Shown here one piece after another: positions 6,079-12,767 of a stretch of 12,767 bases of DNA. This stretch comes from Mariprofundus sp. (GTDB lineage: Bacteria; Pseudomonadota; Zetaproteobacteria; Mariprofundales; Mariprofundaceae): positions 1 to 12,767 of the forward strand of contig JAJFLF010000143.1 in NCBI GenBank assembly GCA_021772845.1, written 5' to 3'. The first letter of the stretch is position 1. Every line of letters begins with the position of its first letter. The translations under genes were made by a program, and so were the position numbers. The notes below the pieces were generated by a model. It did not search any database and was not told the DNA's origin. It worked only from the letters and a program-made list of their open reading frames with translations.

Positions 6079-7197
6079 TTAGCTGCTTAATTGATTTCTA
6101 ATTTCCTGACTCAGCTCTGAAATAGCAAACGGTTTTGAAATGATGCGTTCTGACTGAAATTCATTACAGGCACTTACCGCGGTAGCTTTATTATAACCCG
6201 TTGCAAACAGTGCTTTCACATTCGGATTGATCTGACGAATCTGTTTTAGTGCTTCCATGCCACCCAATCTTGGCATGACCACATCCAGCAGCAACATATC
6301 TATTTCTGAGCCTCTGGCACTGAATATCTCGACAGCTTCAAGGCCATCTCTGGCTGTAATCACCTGATAGTTCAATCCTTCCAGCAGTTCCTGGCTGACT
6401 TCCAGCACCATCTGATTATCATCAACCAGCAGTATGGTTTCACCTTCACCCTCTACTACCCTGTCATCCCACTTTTGATGACTGTGATCTACGGACTCTT
6501 CCACCATGGGCAGATAAATACTCACTGTTGTACCGATACCATTAGCCGCAGGGGCTACAAATATCCAACCACCATGCGTTTTCACTGCCCCATACGCCAT
6601 TGCCAGGCCGAGACCTGTACCTTTGCCTTCAGGTTTTGTCGTAAAGAACGGTTCAAAGACTTTTTTCAGGTGATTTTGTTTGATGCCTGAACCATTATCG
6701 CTAACAGTGATTTGAATCAATTTCCTGCCTTTCAACTTTGGAAATGTACGCTCCTCTTTAGCTGTAACAAGCGCTGCATGCATGGAGATTTTAATTTCAG
6801 GGCTCTGGGCACCTTCAACCGCATCACGCGCATTGTTCATCAGGTTCATAATGACCTGCTGCAACTGATTTACATCACCTTTGATTTTCAAATCCTCATC
6901 CCGAACGTCAAGCTGCAGTTCGATGTTTTCAGGAATAGATACACGATGCATTTTAATGACTTCTTTGAGAAACGCGGCAATGGATATCACGCCCATATTC
7001 ACAGTCCCTTTGCGTGAAAAGGAGAGCAGTTGTTGAATCGTTGACGCGGCAGAAAAGGATAATTTTTCAGCATTTTCCAACCGTTCAATATCTTTTTCTT
7101 CCGAAGCATGCTGTTTAACCAGATAGAGATTACTGGTGATGCCTGCCAGTGTATTATTGAAATCATGCGCGATGCCGCCAACCAGTGTACCAATTGC
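6079..7197 (-). CDS. C-terminal half of the amber-interrupted hybrid kinase (kinase core and receiver)
   Basis: This segment continues the frame of 7198-9285 directly after an amber codon, with no further stop for 372 codons. Numbered from ATG 9285, it has H-box GIAHDFNN with H707, HATPase N box IMNLMNNARDAV, G1 DNGSGI, FEPFFTTK and GTGLGL. It ends in a receiver with phospho-acceptor D1001 in LLLDVVMP and a lysine in ISKPF. All catalytic motifs are intact, so decay has not gone beyond the one codon. Apart from the amber, the only usual start before the ATPase region is TTG 7080, which lies downstream of the histidine. Re-initiation there would yield an ATPase-receiver lacking its phospho-acceptor. 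Either the protein is made by readthrough or suppression, or this half is a fresh pseudogene part, or the stop is a sequencing error. Confidence 0.75.
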   Translation of the reverse strand, partial: AIGTLVGGIAHDFNNTLAGITSNLYLVKQHASEEKDIERLENAEKLSFSAASTIQQLLSFSRKGTVNMGVISIAAFLKEVIKMHRVSIPENIELQLDVRDEDLKIKGDVNQLQQVIMNLMNNARDAVEGAQSPEIKISMHAALVTAKEERTFPKLKGRKLIQITVSDNGSGIKQNHLKKVFEPFFTTKPEGKGTGLGLAMAYGAVKTHGGWIFVAPAANGIGTTVSIYLPMVEESVDHSHQKWDDRVVEGEGETILLVDDNQMVLEVSQELLEGLNYQVITARDGLEAVEIFSARGSEIDMLLLDVVMPRLGGMEALKQIRQINPNVKALFATGYNKATAVSACNEFQSERIISKPFAISELSQEIRNQLSS

Positions 7198-9285
7198 CTA
7201 CATCTTCTGTGATTGATGAAATTGCAACTCAAGCTCTTCGTATTTCTTCAGACTCTGCTGCACCCCTACATAATGGGTGATCGTGCCCGCATCATTTTTT
7301 AGTGGTGATATCGTCACCATAGCCGGATAGATACTGCCATCCTTGCGTTTATCGATCACACGCCCCTGCCAAACCTTACCGCTGGTGAGTCTATCCCACA
7401 TGGCCTTATAAAACTCAGGACCTTGATCACCACTTTTCAGAATACGTGGATTCTTTCCAATGGCATCTTCCAGTTCATAACCCGTGATACGGGTGAAAGC
7501 AGAGTTAATATATTCTATCTTGCCATCCACATCGGTGATCACTACAGCTTCGCCGGATTGCTCAACAGCTTGTGATAGTTTGAGCAGCTTCTCTGCCGCA
7601 AGCTTACTTTCTGTAACATCTTCACCAGAAGATATCAGCCCGGTTATATTGCCTTGATCATCCGTTAACAGGGCATTATGAAATGCGACAATACGTTGTT
7701 CACCTGACTTGGTTGAAACCGGATTCTCATAGAATTTCAAAAACTCCTTCTCTCCGTGCATAAGCTGGTTAAATACAGCCTTAACCTCTTCTCTATTCTC
7801 AGCCGGCAAACAGGTATCAAACCAGTTCTTATGAAGCAATTCACCCTCTTCATAACCCAGTATCTCCAGACCCCGTCCGTTAATCAGCGTAATGTCTCCC
7901 TCTGGATCAATAGCAACCATCATCACGCCAGCCACATCCAGATATTTCTGAGCCAGGTTGCGCTCTTGCTCCATTTCCCGATCCAGTTGTTTTCGCTCAC
8001 TGATATCTTCAATGGCAGAAATAAAATAATCCGGTTCTCCGTTTTCTTTCAATATCAATGTAACGGTCAGATTAATCCAGACTGTCGAACCATCCTTACG
8101 GATATAGCGTTTTTCCAACGCATAGTGATCAATTTCACCCGTTAACATCTGCTTTACAAAATGCAGGTCTGTGTTGAGGTCATCAGGGTGAGTGATATCC
8201 TGAAACGTCAACTCTAACAGCTCCTTTTCACTGTAACCGACGATCTCGCACAGCACCTTATTCACGCGCAACCAGTTGCCATCCGGTGCCACATGCGCCA
8301 GCCCTATCGCTGTTTCGGCAAAGGTGGCTGCAAAACGTATTTCACTGGCTTTTAACTCTTTTGTTTTTTGATTCACTTTACGCCGCAGCATCAAATTCCA
8401 TATGAAAGCCAGTAAAAGCAACAGAGCCACCAATAGAGCCGCTGCGATCACGTTTCGGATCAGATTTTTATGCTCACTATCTCTGGGGTCAACATCTCCA
8501 AACCATTTATCATAAATCTGATCATATTCGCCACTGGCTTTGACCAGCACCAAACCTCTGTCCAACGCCTTCAAAAGCGAGCTATTGCCCTCATGCACGG
8601 CAAATGAATATCCCTTACCATATGCCTCAAGCGGCTCGCCAAACGGTATGATATTGTTTATACCCAAATCTCGCAGCAGTAGAAGGCCGGACAGTTTTGG
8701 AGCAATCACAAAATCATGTTTGCCTGAAGCGAGCAGCTTAAATGAATCACCCACGGTATCGGTTAAGATGATTTTATCGGTGATATTGCTAAAGAGTACA
8801 TATTCATGCGTCGAATCCGAACGCATCACAACCACCTCTTTACCTTGAAGATCGGCAATGGATTTGATCGCTGATTGTCCTTTTCGAACAAAAGCTACGG
8901 CATGGGAAATAATATGCGGATGGGAGAAGTCGAAATGTTTTTCACGTTCCTTAGAATACGCCACCAGTGGCAGCGCATCGATCTCGCCGCGCTCCAATCT
9001 GGCTTTCACCTCACTCCATGGCCCTACTTCGAATCTCAGCTTGATGCCAACCTGTTTGGCTACTGCTTTCATCAGATCAACTGAATAACCATCGGCGTTG
9101 CCATTTTCATCTACCGCAGCATAGGGCGGATAATCCAGTTCACTGCCCATTGTGATGGTTTTGCCCACATATGACTCATGCAGTTCATGGTTAGCCCAAC
9201 AGATATTGGGCAAAATAAAAACCATTAAGAGTACGATAAACAGCTCTTTTATTGCAGCAAATCCTTTGCGCTGACATATCTTCAT
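7198..9285 (-). CDS. N-terminal sensor half of the hybrid kinase: solute-binding domain, membrane helix, three PAS domains
   Basis: From ATG 9285 this encodes 695 residues ending QSQKM before TAG. Domains: signal peptide (1-31, cleavage after ICWA); periplasmic solute-binding protein family 3 (about 40-262, with LDYPPYAAVDENG and GYSVDLMKAV), usually for amino acids or similar small ligands; a membrane helix (about 278-299); then PAS 1 (about 318-430, ISERKQ), PAS 2 (about 445-560) and PAS 3 (about 567-680). The layout is a BvgS/EvgS-like sensor joined to the kinase core at 6079-7197. PAS 3 and the linker closely resemble PAS 2 of the kinase at 3242-5263, which reads QSQKME at the same point, so TAG here replaces a GAG Glu codon. 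TTG 9288 is an alternative start better spaced from AGGAG. Alone, the product would be a sensor with no kinase. Confidence 0.8.
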   Translation of the reverse strand: MKICQRKGFAAIKELFIVLLMVFILPNICWANHELHESYVGKTITMGSELDYPPYAAVDENGNADGYSVDLMKAVAKQVGIKLRFEVGPWSEVKARLERGEIDALPLVAYSKEREKHFDFSHPHIISHAVAFVRKGQSAIKSIADLQGKEVVVMRSDSTHEYVLFSNITDKIILTDTVGDSFKLLASGKHDFVIAPKLSGLLLLRDLGINNIIPFGEPLEAYGKGYSFAVHEGNSSLLKALDRGLVLVKASGEYDQIYDKWFGDVDPRDSEHKNLIRNVIAAALLVALLLLLAFIWNLMLRRKVNQKTKELKASEIRFAATFAETAIGLAHVAPDGNWLRVNKVLCEIVGYSEKELLELTFQDITHPDDLNTDLHFVKQMLTGEIDHYALEKRYIRKDGSTVWINLTVTLILKENGEPDYFISAIEDISERKQLDREMEQERNLAQKYLDVAGVMMVAIDPEGDITLINGRGLEILGYEEGELLHKNWFDTCLPAENREEVKAVFNQLMHGEKEFLKFYENPVSTKSGEQRIVAFHNALLTDDQGNITGLISSGEDVTESKLAAEKLLKLSQAVEQSGEAVVITDVDGKIEYINSAFTRITGYELEDAIGKNPRILKSGDQGPEFYKAMWDRLTSGKVWQGRVIDKRKDGSIYPAMVTISPLKNDAGTITHYVGVQQSLKKYEELELQFHQSQKM

Positions 9286-9316
9286 CAAATCACATGCTCC
9301 TGCCTTATTCCAAATA

Positions 9317-9333
9317 AATATTGCAGCAATATT
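9317..9333. promoter_or_regulatory. 17-bp perfect palindrome at the kinase promoter
   Basis: AATATTGC-A-GCAATATT is a perfect inverted repeat with a one-base centre. On the minus strand its distal arm overlaps the -12 element of the sigma-54-like promoter, and it ends about 30 nt before the kinase start. It could be a repressor operator competing with polymerase or a leader hairpin. No known regulator consensus was recognised. Confidence 0.4.
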
Positions 9334-9340
9334 CGTGCCG
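9325..9340 (-). promoter_or_regulatory. Sigma-54-like promoter of the solute-binding hybrid kinase
   Basis: Minus-strand CGGCACGAATATTGCT matches TGGCACG-N4-TTGCW at every defined position but the first. The GG and GC dinucleotides are intact and 10 nt apart. Transcription would start near 9313, about 28 nt before ATG 9285 and just ahead of the AGGAG ribosome site. This is the best of three such sites in the window. Confidence 0.65.
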
Positions 9341-9431
9341 TTTTTATTCTAGACACGGTATATTCATCATTAAAGGAACAGCGAGAAGAAAAGCTCTCTG
9401 CTTTTGCCTTAAATATCAGGCATGCATTTGA

Positions 9432-10646
9432 TTAGGCCGTTTTAGGAAAACCAACCCTGCTTCGTTCAACAACAGGCCGCTCCACGCGGAAATCAGAGAG
9501 ATCCATCGCTGGTGTTTCACCCATAATCATGCGACTCATCAGATCGGCCGTGCCCGGCGCCAGCGCTACGCCATTGCGATAGTGACCACTGGCCACCCAA
9601 AGCCCTTTGCGCCCTTCTACAGGGCCCAAATATGGCATGCCATCAGGACTGCCCGGACGGAAACCCATCCATTGGTTGATGATCTCGGCAGATTTAAGGC
9701 CCGGAGCAATGCGGTAAGTTGCATCCAATAGAGAATCGATCACGGTATCCGTTGTGCCTTGTCTGAAACCAACCCGTTCCATGCTGGCGCCAACCAGAAT
9801 ATGACCATCGGAGCGTGGCACCATATATACATCATCATGTTTGATAATATGGTTTATTATGCCCGGTTCATCTTTCAGCAGTACAATCTGTCCTTTCACC
9901 GGCTCTACTGGCAGTTCCAGGCCAATCTGTTTGGCCAGTTCACCACTCCAGCTGCCAGCTGCCAGTAATACGGCGTCGGTTTCAATCTTCTCACCACCGG
10001 CAAGCATAACCGCATTAATATCGCCCTGCTCATTTTCACCCAGGCCAACCACTTCGGCATGCTGACGAATGGGCACATTGACCAGTTCCAGCGCTTTTTT
10101 GACCGCAGCCAGCAGACGAGGATTGCGTACCTGCCCCACTTCCGGCCACAGCAGAGAACCGCTCACCTGTTCTGAGATGCTATTTTCATGCGCTTGCGTT
10201 TGCGCACTATCAAGCTGTTCGACATGCCAGCCAAAACGCTTCGACCAGGCCAGCGCATCATCACTGTGATGAATGCGGTCATCTTCAAACAGCGGAATCA
10301 ACAGTCCACTTTTATGCCACTGCATCGACATACCGGTTTTCTCCAGCAGCATCTCATTCATGGCAGGATACAGAGCCAGACTGGCATCAATCAGATGGGT
10401 AAAACTATCAGGATATAACCATGGATGAATCGGACAGAGAATACCGGCTCCGGCCCATGAGGATTGCTGACCAGCGACCCCCTTTTCCAGCACGATCGGG
10501 TTGGCACCAAGCTCATGCAAGTAGAGTGCGGTCAGACAACCAATCACACCACCACCAATCACTGCTACGCGTTTGCCATCGGTTTCTTTGTTTTCAAACC
10601 GTTTCCTTTCAAACCGCTGGCTTTCTGGCTGTTTCATGTCGGTCAC
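9432..10646 (-). CDS. thiO: Glycine oxidase ThiO (FAD-dependent, thiamine thiazole pathway)
   Basis: This is a 404-residue D-amino-acid-oxidase-fold flavoenzyme. ThiO oxidises glycine with O2 to dehydroglycine (iminoglycine), which supplies the thiazole ring of thiamine. The FAD Rossmann motif VAVIGGGVIG (27-36) is followed by E54 for the ribose and by the QQSSWAGAGIL loop. Near the C-terminus, MGFRPGSPDG (R330) and GHYRNG (R357), with Y274, correspond to substrate-side residues of the family. Start GTG 10646 follows GGGGAG by 8 nt, leaving an unusual 22-residue polar extension before the first strand; the in-frame ATG at 10637 is the alternative. No other thiamine gene is in the window, and it is divergent from hpnC with 69 bp between them. 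A related D-amino-acid dehydrogenase is the less likely alternative. Confidence 0.85.
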   Translation of the reverse strand: MTDMKQPESQRFERKRFENKETDGKRVAVIGGGVIGCLTALYLHELGANPIVLEKGVAGQQSSWAGAGILCPIHPWLYPDSFTHLIDASLALYPAMNEMLLEKTGMSMQWHKSGLLIPLFEDDRIHHSDDALAWSKRFGWHVEQLDSAQTQAHENSISEQVSGSLLWPEVGQVRNPRLLAAVKKALELVNVPIRQHAEVVGLGENEQGDINAVMLAGGEKIETDAVLLAAGSWSGELAKQIGLELPVEPVKGQIVLLKDEPGIINHIIKHDDVYMVPRSDGHILVGASMERVGFRQGTTDTVIDSLLDATYRIAPGLKSAEIINQWMGFRPGSPDGMPYLGPVEGRKGLWVASGHYRNGVALAPGTADLMSRMIMGETPAMDLSDFRVERPVVERSRVGFPKTA

Positions 10647-10715
10647 GGTAGTAACTCCCCACTCGATTGGTTTTATGCGCTTGCGCTATCTCTACGGCAT
10701 TGCCACCATGCCGCT

Positions 10716-11609
10716 ATGTCGGCCTCAAACAAACAGCCAATGCAACTAGCGCAAGCTTATCAACATTGCCTCGATATCGCACGAAACCACTACGAGAATT
10801 TCCCTACAGCTTCTAAACTGCTGCGTGCTGATTTGCGCCCAGCCGTTGCGGCTATTTATGCCTATGCCCGCCATGCCGATGATCTGGCTGATGAGGGTGA
10901 TGCGCCGGCTGAAATCAGGATCAAACAACTTGATGCCTGGGAAACCCTGTTGGAACGCTGTGAACATGATGAACAGATTGATCACCCCATTTTTCAGGCT
11001 TTGAGCGATAGCATCAACAAACACAATCTGGATATTGAAGAGTTAAATAACCTGCTCATCGCCTTTCGTATGGATGTCAGCATTCATGCCTATGCAACAC
11101 TCGATGAGTTACTGTTTTATTGTAAACACTCTGCCAACCCGGTTGGGCGTTTGATGTTACAACTGCACGGCATCCATGAAACCAATGCCATGTTATGCTC
11201 GGACAAAATCTGTTCAGCGCTGCAATTGATCAATTTTTGGCAGGACCTGAGTATCGATCTGCCCAACGGGCGCTGCTATCTGCCAGAAGAGTGGTTAGCA
11301 GGGTTTGGACTAACAGGCCAACAACTGCTTGATGCAGATATTGATTCCAACACTTTACGGCCGGCGCTATTGAAAGCCATCAGTGAAACCCGTGATATGC
11401 TTGAAGCAGGCCAACCTCTACTGGCGATGATTCCATTTCGTCTGCGTCTGCAAATTGCAGCAACCATCCACGGTGGTCGCCTGATGTTAAACAGGATTGA
11501 ACAACTGGATGATCCTCTGCATGAACGTGTAACGGTAAGTAAATCCGACTGGAAAGTGCTCGCCCTGCCAATATTAAAAGACACACTATTTCCGCCCAGG
11601 TCCTTATGA
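10716..11609 (+). CDS. hpnC: Hydroxysqualene synthase HpnC
   Basis: This 297-residue all-helical trans-prenyltransferase-like enzyme is of the squalene/phytoene synthase family. In the HpnCDE route, HpnC converts presqualene diphosphate to hydroxysqualene. Family signs are HYENFPTAS (25-33); the first Asp-rich motif DDLADE (55-60); and the second site NFWQDLSIDLPNGRCYLP (173-190). The second site has Q176-D177 where phytoene synthases have R-D, typical of HpnC. I take ATG 10716 because homology begins just after it. ATG 10740 is possible, and neither has a clear Shine-Dalgarno. The frame is open further upstream only as an antisense shadow of thiO. hpnD follows after 19 nt and hpnE after that, giving a squalene operon. 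Confidence 0.88.
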   Translation: MSASNKQPMQLAQAYQHCLDIARNHYENFPTASKLLRADLRPAVAAIYAYARHADDLADEGDAPAEIRIKQLDAWETLLERCEHDEQIDHPIFQALSDSINKHNLDIEELNNLLIAFRMDVSIHAYATLDELLFYCKHSANPVGRLMLQLHGIHETNAMLCSDKICSALQLINFWQDLSIDLPNGRCYLPEEWLAGFGLTGQQLLDADIDSNTLRPALLKAISETRDMLEAGQPLLAMIPFRLRLQIAATIHGGRLMLNRIEQLDDPLHERVTVSKSDWKVLALPILKDTLFPPRSL

Positions 11610-11628
11610 AAAATAGAGAGCAGCAGAT

Positions 11629-12504
11629 ATGAATCCAGAGAAGTATTGTCGTGATAAAACCCGAGGTTCCGGCTCCTCTTTTTTCTATGCATTTCTCTTT
11701 CTGCCTGAAGATCAACGCCGTGCCATGATGGCCCTCTACGCCTTTTGCCGTGAAGTGGATGACATTGCTGACGAGATTAAAGAGCAGGAAGTGGCGCTGC
11801 CCAAGCTGGCATTCTGGCGTGAAGAGTTATCACGCGCATTTAGTGATAAACCCAGCCACCCTGTTGGCAAAGAGCTGCAATGGACCAAACAGCACTTTGC
11901 TATTGATGAAGAGCTATTGGCAGAAATTCTTGATGGCATGCTGATGGATGTGAATCGCAAACCGATCTTAAAGGGATCAGATCTCTCCCTCTATATTTAC
12001 CGTGTAGCTGGCGTGGTTGGCCTGTTAAGCATTGAAATATTTGGTTACAACAACCGAAAATCCCGTGATTTTGCCACCTCCTTGGGCGAAGCACTGCAAC
12101 TGACCAATATCCTGCGTGATGTGGCTGAAGATGTACGTATAGGGCGCATCTATATCCCTCAGGAAGATAGAATTCGTTATCGTATCAGTGATCAGGATTT
12201 TAAAGATGGTGAATGCAATCAAGCCATGCAAGAGCTGTTGCAGGAATATGCCGACAAAGCAGAAGCAGCCTACAGGCAGGCACTCTCCTATCTGCCTGAT
12301 GAAGATCGCGAAAGCCTGCGCCCCTCGATTGTGATGGGCACCATATATTACGCCTATATGAAAGAGCTTAAGGATGTGAACTTTGATGTCTGGCACAAAC
12401 CTGTTCATATCCTGCCACTGCGTAAGATGTGGATTGCATGGCGCAGCTGGCGTTATGAGATAAAAGCCTGCAAAAAGAATCTTCCACTCAAGCTGGAATT
12501 TTAG
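11629..12504 (+). CDS. hpnD: Presqualene diphosphate synthase HpnD
   Basis: This 291-residue member of the squalene/phytoene synthase family condenses two farnesyl diphosphates to presqualene diphosphate, the first step of the HpnCDE squalene route. Both metal-binding motifs are intact: DDIADE (44-49) and NILRDVAEDV (160-169, with D164 and D168). GRIYIP follows, as in the family. The N-terminal SGSSFFYAFLFLP (14-26) is the usual substrate-cap region. ATG 11629 begins at the family's normal N-terminus, with only a weak GAGAG upstream. It shares clear ancestry with its neighbour HpnC but has the R-D catalytic form. Squalene is the precursor of hopanoids; no cyclase is in view. A C30 carotenoid role is less likely given the hpnC and hpnE neighbours. 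Confidence 0.9.
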   Translation: MNPEKYCRDKTRGSGSSFFYAFLFLPEDQRRAMMALYAFCREVDDIADEIKEQEVALPKLAFWREELSRAFSDKPSHPVGKELQWTKQHFAIDEELLAEILDGMLMDVNRKPILKGSDLSLYIYRVAGVVGLLSIEIFGYNNRKSRDFATSLGEALQLTNILRDVAEDVRIGRIYIPQEDRIRYRISDQDFKDGECNQAMQELLQEYADKAEAAYRQALSYLPDEDRESLRPSIVMGTIYYAYMKELKDVNFDVWHKPVHILPLRKMWIAWRSWRYEIKACKKNLPLKLEF

Positions 12505-12523
12505 CCCGCTTTATGAATCTGAT

Positions 12524-12767
12524 ATGCATCAATGCGATAGCGTGAGCTCTGCTAATCCACATGAGCATAGAGTTGCTATCATCGGAGCTGGATTAACCGG
12601 CCTGACAGCAGCCATCCGACTGGCTGAACAGGGAATTGCAGTAGATATCTTTGAAGCCGCTCCCAAAGCTGGTGGCAGAACCCGTTCATTCTATGAATCG
12701 AAAGTCGATTGCCTGTGTGATAATGGGCCACATCTGCTGCTTGGAGCCTATCACTCCACCCAAAAGC
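12524..12767 (+). CDS. hpnE: Hydroxysqualene dehydroxylase HpnE, 5' part (runs off the right edge)
   Basis: The first 81 codons of a FAD-dependent amine-oxidase/desaturase-fold protein are present. The dinucleotide motif IIGAGLTG (19-26), an acidic E44 and the following PKAGGRTRS (47-55) are typical of squalene-associated desaturases. NGPHLLLGAY matches the HpnE signature region. HpnE reduces hydroxysqualene to squalene, completing the pathway started by the two upstream genes. The start is uncertain: ATG 12524 gives a polar 15-residue lead, while GTG 12542 is an alternative, and neither has a clear ribosome site. The 19-nt gap from hpnD implies co-transcription. The frame is open to the window end and the remainder, usually about 350 residues, is not visible. 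Confidence 0.82.
   Translation, partial: MHQCDSVSSANPHEHRVAIIGAGLTGLTAAIRLAEQGIAVDIFEAAPKAGGRTRSFYESKVDCLCDNGPHLLLGAYHSTQK

Noticed and set aside
9366..9400. Possible terminator stem after thiO (GCAGAGAG with CTCGCTG)
   Set aside because: The stem carries a mismatch and is not followed by a clear T-run on the minus strand.
10464..10715. 84-codon upstream extension of the hpnC frame
   Set aside because: It lies antisense to the start of thiO, has no family similarity, and the homology to HpnC begins only after ATG 10716.

Overview
The window is chromosomal DNA of moderate GC from a Gram-negative bacterium, most likely a proteobacterium. Evidence: hopanoid/squalene genes in the order hpnC-hpnD-hpnE, a ThiO-type glycine oxidase, an exported-sensor hybrid kinase, a PilZ protein, and sigma-54-like promoters. 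A finer placement cannot be supported from the sequence alone. No rRNA, tRNA, CRISPR array or intact transposase was seen.

Layout. Bases 1-1848 are gene-poor. They hold a DinB-family metalloprotein (minus strand), flanked by two copies of an about 84-bp imperfect repeat; a previously untracked 47-residue single-pass membrane protein (minus); and about 650 bases of hairpin-rich DNA with no convincing gene. Bases 1849-5263 (plus) hold a universal stress protein, then a tight pair: a stand-alone diiron metallo-beta-lactamase-fold protein of the oxygen-binding ODP type and a PAS-PAS hybrid histidine kinase ending in a receiver. Bases 5300-5425 (minus) encode a second tiny membrane protein with a perfect Shine-Dalgarno, and 5604-5990 (plus) a c-di-GMP-binding PilZ protein. 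Bases 9285-6079 (minus) encode a second, larger hybrid kinase (periplasmic solute-binding domain, membrane segment, three PAS domains, kinase core, receiver). It is cut by one in-frame amber codon, 12 codons before the catalytic histidine codon. Bases 10646-9432 (minus) are glycine oxidase thiO. Divergent from it, hpnC, hpnD and the first part of hpnE run off the right edge.

How it fits together. The central 7 kb is a signalling island: a putative O2/NO-responsive diiron protein feeding a cytoplasmic kinase, an extracellular-solute kinase of the same build, and a PilZ effector. Sites resembling sigma-54 (-24/-12) promoters, all with the correct 10-nt spacing between the two dinucleotides, lie just upstream of all three units. 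This suggests shared RpoN control. The right end is a separate metabolic module making squalene from farnesyl diphosphate.

Main points for follow-up: the amber-interrupted kinase, the set of sigma-54-like promoters, the ODP-kinase pair, two small membrane proteins missed by length cut-offs, the protein-like direct repeat around dinB, and a structured RNA-like element at 1490-1577.
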